7,842 nucleotides of DNA from contig CAMPAA010000149.1 of assembly GCA_946631345.1 (NCBI GenBank), forward strand, positions 1 to 7,842, in the 5' to 3' direction. Position 1 is the first letter of the stretch, and each line of letters starts with the position of its first letter. The DNA is from an uncultured Verrucomicrobiota bacterium (lineage in GTDB: Bacteria > Verrucomicrobiota > Kiritimatiellia > RFP12 > UBA1067). Below, piece after piece: positions 1 to 4,748 of this stretch. The position numbers and the translations under genes are program-made. The notes below the pieces were generated by a model. That model did no database searches and had not been told where the DNA came from. It saw only the letters and a list, made by a program, of their open reading frames with translations.

Positions 1-1729
1 CGAGGTCCTTCTGCATGAGCGACTGCTTCTGCAGGAGGGCGCGCTGCTCGTCCTTGGCGTACTGGTACTCGGCGTTCTCGCTGAGGTCGCCGTAGCCGCG
101 CGCGAACTCGATGCGCTTGGTGTTCTCCGGCATGTCAACGTTGACGAGCTTTTCGTACGCCGCCTTCCTCTCGTTGTAGCTGCGCTGCGAGGTGACACGG
201 GGAACCTCCTTCTTCTCCGCCGCCTTGACCACATGCGAGGCGAGGCTCTCGTCCATCTTCGCCATGCGCACGGTGATCGTGCGGTGGGTGGACGGATCCC
301 ACGCCGAGGAGGCCTGGAAGCGCTCGAACAGGAGCACACGCTCATCCTTGGCGAGCCGCCCGAAGATGTCCTCGAGCCAGGCCTTGTCGGCGAACAGGCG
401 GCGGATCATGTTCTGCATCCTGAGCGTTTCGCCTGCCTGACGGCCCTCGCCTATGGCGATGGCGTGCTGCAGGATCACCAAGAGGGCCGGCATTTTCGTC
501 CAATGCTTGAAGCTATCGTAACGGCCAAGCACGCATGTGACGAGCGTCGCCGGCGGGTGAGGAGTCTTGAGCAGCGCGGCGACCGCATCCTCGCAGTCGG
601 CGTCGGTCGAGAAGAAGTTCAGCGTCTCGGCGAGAAACGTGAAACTCATCTCCGGCAGCTTTGCGAAGAGGCCGTGCTTGGTCTCCTCACGGTTCTCTGC
701 GGTGAGGAACGCCACCAGCGTACCCGTATCGCGCGCCGGCAGGTTGCGCGCGGCGGCGAGATAGCGATTGTTCTCCCAGAGGTAGGCGCGGCTCTTCGCG
801 GCGATGGATGCGTCGAGCTTCAGCGCGTCCATGCAGAACGCCAGCCGCGCGTAGAGGGCGTCGTCTACGCCACGCGCGCCCTTGAGCGCGAACGCAAGCC
901 TGTCGGAAAGCTTTGCCCTGGCGGCATCGTCGAGCGACTTCAGGCGGTTGGCGCCCGCCTTGGTGCCCTCCAGCTCCTTCACCGAGGACAGGATCGACTT
1001 CGGATCCGTCATCTGCCCGAACGCCGTGAACCAGCTGTCGCCGTATGTCTCGGCGGACGCCTTGAGGTGCAGCGGCTCGGCTCGGCGCGTGGGGATCTCC
1101 AGAAGCTTGTCCTGCTTCAGGGCGGCGCGCGCCTGCTCCCAGAACGCCTTCCAGTTCGCGCTCTTCACGAATCCCTGTTTCGCGCACTCCTCCTCCAGCC
1201 TCGTGACAGGCATGTCGCCGAAGCTCTTCAGCATCGCTTTCACGAACTCGCCGGGCTGCTCCTTTATCATCAGCGCCACGCGGTCGGGATCGGCCGCCGC
1301 CGTCACGAGGATGTGGTCCTCCGGCGCAGGCGTGAGCGTCTCGCACGCCGCGTCGAACGTGAGCTGGTGCCCCTTGCGCGTCTTGAAGTCCACCGTTATC
1401 CGGCGGTAGAAGTAGTCGAGCTTCCTGATCTCGCCGAGACCCCATGCCGTGTTCAGCACGCGCGTTCCGGGCACGTAGGACATCAGCCTGTCCAGCCGCT
1501 TGAGCGACTCGGCAAGCGGCCTCACCCCGAACCCGACCGACTCCACAAAAGCAAGAAGAAGGCGGTCTTTTGTCGCCTTCTTCAGAATCTCCCGCACGCC
1601 TGCGGACTGGATGTTGGTATTGAGGATATCCTTGTTCTCCCGTATGATCTGCAACGCGCCTGCGAAGTCCTGCGCTTCCGTCTTCAGCTGAAGCTCAACG
1701 GCCAAATCTTCCATCTTCTTGTCTGCCAT
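1..1729 (-). CDS. greA: GreA-family transcript cleavage factor with a long N-terminal extension (3' end cut by window edge)
   Basis: Read from ATG at 1729-1727 (MADKKMEDLAVEL), the frame stays open to base 2, giving 576 residues with no stop. The last ~70 visible residues match the GreA N-terminal coiled coil. The signature GYGDLSENAEYQYAKDEQ (residues 545-562) carries the acidic pair D548 and E551, equivalent to E. coli GreA D41 and E44, which hold Mg2+ at the RNA polymerase active site for cleavage of backtracked RNA. The GreA C-terminal FKBP-like domain must lie left of the window. Residues 1-~515 are an extension absent from the ~158-residue E. coli protein. They are mostly predicted helical, with a small beta-rich segment at ~88-143 (GTRVLNTAWGLGEI...) that looks like an SH3/Tudor-type fold. 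Chlamydial GreA is similarly long (about 700 residues, from memory), so this is probably a PVC-type GreA. The start is supported by an AAGGGGA ribosome binding site 9 nt upstream. Family call is strong; the role of the extension is unknown. Confidence 0.85.
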   Translation of the reverse strand, partial: MADKKMEDLAVELQLKTEAQDFAGALQIIRENKDILNTNIQSAGVREILKKATKDRLLLAFVESVGFGVRPLAESLKRLDRLMSYVPGTRVLNTAWGLGEIRKLDYFYRRITVDFKTRKGHQLTFDAACETLTPAPEDHILVTAAADPDRVALMIKEQPGEFVKAMLKSFGDMPVTRLEEECAKQGFVKSANWKAFWEQARAALKQDKLLEIPTRRAEPLHLKASAETYGDSWFTAFGQMTDPKSILSSVKELEGTKAGANRLKSLDDAARAKLSDRLAFALKGARGVDDALYARLAFCMDALKLDASIAAKSRAYLWENNRYLAAARNLPARDTGTLVAFLTAENREETKHGLFAKLPEMSFTFLAETLNFFSTDADCEDAVAALLKTPHPPATLVTCVLGRYDSFKHWTKMPALLVILQHAIAIGEGRQAGETLRMQNMIRRLFADKAWLEDIFGRLAKDERVLLFERFQASSAWDPSTHRTITVRMAKMDESLASHVVKAAEKKEVPRVTSQRSYNERKAAYEKLVNVDMPENTKRIEFARGYGDLSENAEYQYAKDEQRALLQKQSLMQKDL

Positions 1730-1737
1730 GAATATCG

Positions 1738-1744
1738 TCCCCTT
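1738..1744 (-). promoter_or_regulatory. Ribosome binding site of the greA-like gene
   Basis: On the minus strand AAGGGGA lies 9 nt before the ATG at 1729. It is an imperfect Shine-Dalgarno sequence but well spaced. It supports this ATG and implies that this gene, unlike its divergent neighbour, is translated from a leadered mRNA. Confidence 0.55.
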
Positions 1745-1769
1745 CTCTGGTTAAGAAAATCAAGTGCGC

Positions 1770-1798
1770 AGTATATCATTTCCGCCCTTCCTTTGCAA
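1770..1798 (-). promoter_or_regulatory. Promoter of the greA-like gene (extended -10)
   Basis: On the minus strand TTGCAA (1798-1793, 4 of 6 matches to TTGACA) is followed after 17 bp by TATACT (1775-1770, 5 of 6 matches to TATAAT). The -10 is preceded by TGA, an extended -10 (TGn) element at 1778-1776. The predicted transcription start is near 1763, giving a leader of about 34 nt that contains the ribosome binding site. Assignment is by consensus and spacing only. Confidence 0.6.
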
Positions 1799-1814
1799 GG
1801 TGGGAAATGATATA
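1772..1814. repeat. Imperfect palindrome spanning both divergent promoters
   Basis: The 12-bp arms TATATCATTTCC (1772-1783) and GGAAATGATATA (1803-1814) are perfect inverted copies. Inside them a second small stem, CCTT (1790-1793) with AAGG (1797-1800) around a 3-nt loop, shares nearly the same centre. About seven bases of each arm are the TGATATA part of the two extended -10 boxes, so part of the symmetry follows from having two back-to-back promoters of the same type. The GGAAA portion does not. It could be an operator for a dimeric regulator acting on both genes, or a cruciform; neither is shown by sequence alone. Confidence 0.6.
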
Positions 1815-1816
1815 AT
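1803..1816 (+). promoter_or_regulatory. Promoter of holA (perfect extended -10)
   Basis: TGA-TATAAT (1808-1816) is a full-consensus extended -10 element. There is no convincing -35: at 17-bp spacing the hexamer is TTCCTT. With TATAAT ending at 1816, transcription should start near 1823, three bases before the ATG at 1826. The mRNA would then have essentially no leader. No Shine-Dalgarno sequence lies between the -10 and the ATG, which agrees with leaderless translation. Confidence 0.65.
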
Positions 1817-1825
1817 AGTCGGCCT

Positions 1826-2830
1826 ATGGCAAAGGAGGAGAACATACTTCTGATCGTCGGGGATGACGACTTCGCGGCGGAGGCCGAGACGAAGCAGGCG
1901 ATAGAGGCGCATGTGCCGGCGGAGCTGCGCGCAAGCGCGGTGGAGGTCGTGGACGGCCTCGCCACGAACGCCGAATCCCAGCTCGCATCGGTCAGGAACT
2001 GCCTGGCGTCCGTGCAGACGCCCCCTTTCCTCGACCCGGTGAAGCTCACCTGGTGGAAAGGTGTGAGCTTCCTCCCTGGCGGCGGACGCGGAGGAAAGAT
2101 CGCCGAGGACGTGAAGGATGCGCTGGAGCGGTTCGCTGATTCGCTCGCGAAGAGCCCCCTTCCTCCGAACCAGTTTCTCGTGATAACGGCGACAACACTG
2201 CTGAAGACGTCCGTCTTCGCCAAGCGGATGGGTGCGCTCGCGGAGATCAGGGACTGCTCCGTGCCCACGCGTTCGCGCGACCGTGCCGCCGCAGCCCTCG
2301 TGCGGCTCCCTGCGTTCGCGAAGGCCGCCGGAATTTCCTTTGCGCCCGGCGCCGACCGTGCGTTCGTGGCCAAGACAGGCCCCGACTCCCGCACCATCGT
2401 CTCGGAACTGGAGAAGATGCGAACCTACCTCGGAGAGGATAACCGGCCTGTGACCGAGGATGATGTTGCCGCAATCACCTCGGCAGGCGGCGACGACATT
2501 GAGATATGGTCGCTTACCGACGCCCTCGCCTCGCGGAATGCCGGCAAGGTGCTCACCACGCTGCGATGCTTCCAGGGCGACAGCGGATGGCCGATAATGA
2601 TATCGACCGTGGTGGAGCGCTGGTTCCGCGACCTAATCGCCGCCAAGGCGGGGCTGGGCGGCGAGAACGACTGGAAGGCGCGCAAGAACGCCGCAGCCGC
2701 CGCAAGTTTCACCCTCACGGAGCTGCGCGTAGGGCGCTACAGGATGCTCGCCCTGCGCGAAAGGCTCGTATCTTCCCAGCTACCCGCAGAATACGTGGAG
2801 ATGGAGATAATCCGCACCATCAGGCGCTGA
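1826..2830 (+). CDS. holA: DNA polymerase III subunit delta
   Basis: This 334-residue protein has the length and layout of HolA, the clamp-loader delta subunit. In the cytoplasm delta opens the beta sliding clamp as part of the delta-gamma/tau-delta' complex. The N-terminal domain begins with ILLIVGDDDFAAEAETKQAI (7-26), matching the 'Y/L-hhhGxDxhhhxexxxxh' opening of delta proteins, and runs to about residue 145. A middle helical domain (~150-215) contains PAFAKAAGISFAPGADRAF and the VSELEKMRTYLGE helix. The C-terminal collar domain includes EIWSLTDALASRNAGKVLTTL (226-246, beginning at E226), which resembles the conserved 'hfdLtdAhhxgdxxkAlxxL' region, and ends with LPAEYVEMEIIRTIRR. It diverges from the greA-like gene, and its stop overlaps the convergent metX gene. 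ATG 1826 is the only start compatible with the promoter. Delta proteins diverge strongly in sequence, so the call rests on layout, length and the C-terminal pattern. Confidence 0.8.
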   Translation: MAKEENILLIVGDDDFAAEAETKQAIEAHVPAELRASAVEVVDGLATNAESQLASVRNCLASVQTPPFLDPVKLTWWKGVSFLPGGGRGGKIAEDVKDALERFADSLAKSPLPPNQFLVITATTLLKTSVFAKRMGALAEIRDCSVPTRSRDRAAAALVRLPAFAKAAGISFAPGADRAFVAKTGPDSRTIVSELEKMRTYLGEDNRPVTEDDVAAITSAGGDDIEIWSLTDALASRNAGKVLTTLRCFQGDSGWPIMISTVVERWFRDLIAAKAGLGGENDWKARKNAAAAASFTLTELRVGRYRMLALRERLVSSQLPAEYVEMEIIRTIRR

Positions 2831-4544
2831 CGGCGGAGGGGCGCTTCCTTGCGATGCGCGCTATTATGCGCGAGGCACCGAGGTTCTTCAGGCCGAGCGC
2901 AAGCAGGATCCTACCTGTCAGGTGACGGGACTCCGCACGTATCTCGCGTATCTCGATACCCTCCTTTTCGCAGAGGTTGCGGAAGTCCTTCAGCGTAATC
3001 AGGTGAATGTTCGGGGTGTCGTACCACTGGAACGGCAGCTGTTTCGAGACCGGCAGATGTCCGCCCAGCCCGAGCGTGAGCCGTATCCTGTACGCCGCGA
3101 AGTTCGGGAACGACACGATCGCTTCGTCGGCAAGCCTTAGAGCCTCATGCAGCAGCCCCCGCGGATTCTGCACGACCTGGAGCGTCTCGGAGCAGATGGC
3201 CATGTCGTAGTGGCGGTCTGGCACGAGCGATATGCCTTCGTCTGCATCCTCCCACAGGAGCGTGTTGCCGTCGGCGACAGCCTCCTCGAACTCGGTGACG
3301 TCTATCTCCACGCCGTCGCCGGTGACATGGCGGCGTTCCCTCAGGATGTTGAGCAGCGTTCCGTCGCCGCAGCCGATGTCAATCACGTGCGAACCGTCCT
3401 TCACCATCGAAAGCACGGCGCCGTACTGCCGCTCCTGCGCAGGCGTGACCTTCGGCTGGCGGGTGCATAGGAACCCTCCGACAAGGCGCGAGAGGTCGTC
3501 GATGTGGGTGAGGAACGCATCGTGGCCGGTGCCGATCTCAAGGTGGCAGTAGCTTACCTTCTTGTTGTTGCGGATCAGCGCCTCCACTATGTCGCGGGAC
3601 TGCCATTCTGCGAAGAGCACGTCGCCGGAAAGCGACACCACGAGCGTCTTGCAGGTAACGCGCGCGCAAGCGGCGTCGAGCGAGCCGTATGGAGCGGCGG
3701 CGTCGAACAGATCCATCGAACGGGTGATGTGCAGATAGCTGTTGGCATCGAAGCGTTTGAGGAACTTCGTGGCCTGGTACCCGAGATAGCTCTCAATCTG
3801 GAAAAACGTGCGGAAGTCGCGTACGCGGCGGTCCTGGCACTCCTGCGGCTCCTCCAGCCAGTTGCGCTGGAGCTCGCGCTGGAACTTCTCCTGCAGGAGC
3901 TCGCGGGAAAGGTAGGTTATGTGCGCAAGCTGGCGGGCGGAGGCGAGGCCCTTCTTTGGCCCCTTCCCATCCCCGATGCCGTAATAGTCGCCGTTGTGCC
4001 AGTCGGGATCGTCGGTGATTGCACTGCGGCCCACCACGTCGAACGCCAACGCCTGGGTGTTGAGCGATGCCGACGAGGCAATCACGCATGCAAGCTCGGT
4101 CTCGCCCGGGCAGCGCGTGATCCAGTCCATCACCTGCATACCGCCGTAGCTTCCGCCGATGAGGGCGGCGAGATGCTTCACGCCGAGCTGCTTCAGGAGC
4201 ATGCGGTACACGTCTACGGCATCCGAGAAGTCGTAGCGCGGGAATGAGCTGCCGTAAGGCTTTCCGGTATCGGGGTTGATGGATGATGGGCCGGTGGTGC
4301 CGCTGCATCCGCCAAGCACGTTGGCGCAGATCACGTGGTAGCGGTCGGTGTTGATGGCACGGCCTGGGCCTACCATCCCCTCCCACCATCCGCTTGGCTT
4401 CGTCTCGCCGGGGCGAATGCCGGCCACGTGCGCATCCCCGGTGAGAGCATGGCAGATGAATATCACGTTGTCGCGCTCAGGGCGTATCGCACCGCACTCC
4501 TCGTAGGCCACGTCAATGCGCTTGAGCACTCCGCCCGTGCGCAA
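2820..4544 (-). CDS. metX: MetX-MetW fusion: homoserine O-acyltransferase joined to a MetW-type methyltransferase-like domain
   Basis: From TTG 4544 the frame gives 574 residues. Residues 1-~365 are MetX, an alpha/beta hydrolase that acylates homoserine in methionine synthesis. GWWEGMVGPG, TDRYHVICANVLGGCSGTTG and SINPDTGKPYGSSFP match MetX closely. The likely catalytic triad is Ser132 (in GGSYGGMQ, with Tyr where Met or Phe is usual), Asp308 (SGDVLF) and His341 (GHDAFL). Residues ~370-574 are MetW: the SAM-type motif VIDIGCGDG (387-395), then EAIVSFPNF, PVSKQLPFQWYDTPNIHL and a C-terminal helix. MetW is normally a separate gene beside metX in proteobacteria, where it supports MetX activity; here both are one polypeptide joined by a short linker. 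Acetyl versus succinyl donor cannot be decided from what I see. TTG 4544 is only the most upstream canonical start in frame. MetX-like sequence continues upstream to about 4613, so the true protein is probably ~23 residues longer. The gene has its own promoter after the GH2 gene. Confidence 0.88.
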   Translation of the reverse strand: MRTGGVLKRIDVAYEECGAIRPERDNVIFICHALTGDAHVAGIRPGETKPSGWWEGMVGPGRAINTDRYHVICANVLGGCSGTTGPSSINPDTGKPYGSSFPRYDFSDAVDVYRMLLKQLGVKHLAALIGGSYGGMQVMDWITRCPGETELACVIASSASLNTQALAFDVVGRSAITDDPDWHNGDYYGIGDGKGPKKGLASARQLAHITYLSRELLQEKFQRELQRNWLEEPQECQDRRVRDFRTFFQIESYLGYQATKFLKRFDANSYLHITRSMDLFDAAAPYGSLDAACARVTCKTLVVSLSGDVLFAEWQSRDIVEALIRNNKKVSYCHLEIGTGHDAFLTHIDDLSRLVGGFLCTRQPKVTPAQERQYGAVLSMVKDGSHVIDIGCGDGTLLNILRERRHVTGDGVEIDVTEFEEAVADGNTLLWEDADEGISLVPDRHYDMAICSETLQVVQNPRGLLHEALRLADEAIVSFPNFAAYRIRLTLGLGGHLPVSKQLPFQWYDTPNIHLITLKDFRNLCEKEGIEIREIRAESRHLTGRILLALGLKNLGASRIIARIARKRPSAVSA

Positions 4545-4637
4545 CCTGAACCCGCCTTCCGGCAGATCCAGTGTCAGCGTCTTCGGCTCTACCAGCCCAA
4601 CGCCGTTGTCAATCTTCTCGTTCGCTGCTGTTCCTCC
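4545..4637 (-). other. In-frame 5' extension of metX without a canonical start codon
   Basis: The metX frame is open upstream of TTG 4544 as far as a TAA at 4640-4638. It encodes ...KIDNGVGLVEPKTLTL followed by DLPEGGFR. The part VGLVEPKTLTLDL corresponds to the first strand of MetX proteins (compare the N-terminus of Haemophilus MetX, about 20 residues ahead of the VAY-E/T-Y/C-G motif). The only in-frame near-canonical initiators are ATT at 4613-4611 (would give MDNGVGLVEP...) and CTG at 4595-4593. ATT fits the expected protein end but lies 19 nt after the Shine-Dalgarno sequence, which is too far. ATT initiation, another non-AUG codon or a sequence error in this genome are all possible. Confidence 0.55.
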
Positions 4638-4639
4638 TT
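4633..4639 (-). promoter_or_regulatory. Strong Shine-Dalgarno sequence upstream of metX
   Basis: AAGGAGG on the minus strand (4639-4633) is the strongest Shine-Dalgarno sequence in the window. At 7 to 10 nt downstream the metX frame reads GCG and AAC, not a start codon, and no ATG, GTG or TTG in any frame lies at a normal distance. It shows that translation should begin well upstream of TTG 4544. Confidence 0.7.
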
Positions 4640-4653
4640 AAAAGAAACCGCGT

Positions 4654-4681
4654 ATTATACCATATCGGCGCTATTTTCCAA
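4654..4681 (-). promoter_or_regulatory. metX promoter
   Basis: On the minus strand TTGGAA (4681-4676, 4 of 6 matches) is followed after 16 bp by TATAAT (4659-4654), preceded by TGG (4662-4660), a perfect extended -10. The predicted start near 4647 leaves only 7 to 8 nt before the Shine-Dalgarno sequence. There is therefore no room for a SAM riboswitch or attenuator in the leader. A 7-bp inverted repeat (4650-4656 and 4680-4686) overlaps both promoter boxes. Confidence 0.7.
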
Positions 4682-4698
4682 TACGCCGGCCGAATGGA

Positions 4699-4741
4699 CC
4701 TTGTCCCATCCTCTGGCACCGGAGCCATCATATGGGCAAGG
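4699..4741 (-). terminator. Stem-loop just after the GH2 gene, possible terminator
   Basis: Eight bases past the GH2 stop codon (TGA at 4751-4749), the minus strand reads CCTTGCCCAT (4741-4732), a 22-nt loop, then ATGGGACAAGG (4709-4699). This is a 10-bp stem with one bulged base. A short inner stem TGGC/GCCA (4727-4724 with 4717-4714) sits within the loop. The following bases (TCCATTCGG) are not a U-tract, so it is not a classical intrinsic terminator. It may stabilise the mRNA 3' end or act with Rho. It separates the GH2 gene from the metX promoter. Confidence 0.4.
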
Positions 4742-4748
4742 AGTCGTT

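Noticed and set aside
233..1810. Long plus-strand open frame (525 codons) opposite the greA-like gene
   Set aside because: It is antisense to a clearly conserved gene, is rich in R, H, E and L as expected from a GC-rich mirror frame, has no recognisable domain, and runs through the divergent promoter region.
1684..2397. Minus-strand 237-codon frame opposite holA and the divergent promoter
   Set aside because: It is serine/alanine/arginine-rich antisense of holA, overlaps the greA-like start, and has no supporting signal.
4614..4748. SAM riboswitch or T-box ahead of metX
   Set aside because: The promoter lies only about 8 nt before the Shine-Dalgarno sequence, so the leader is too short. No P1-P4-type stems or T-box motif are seen.
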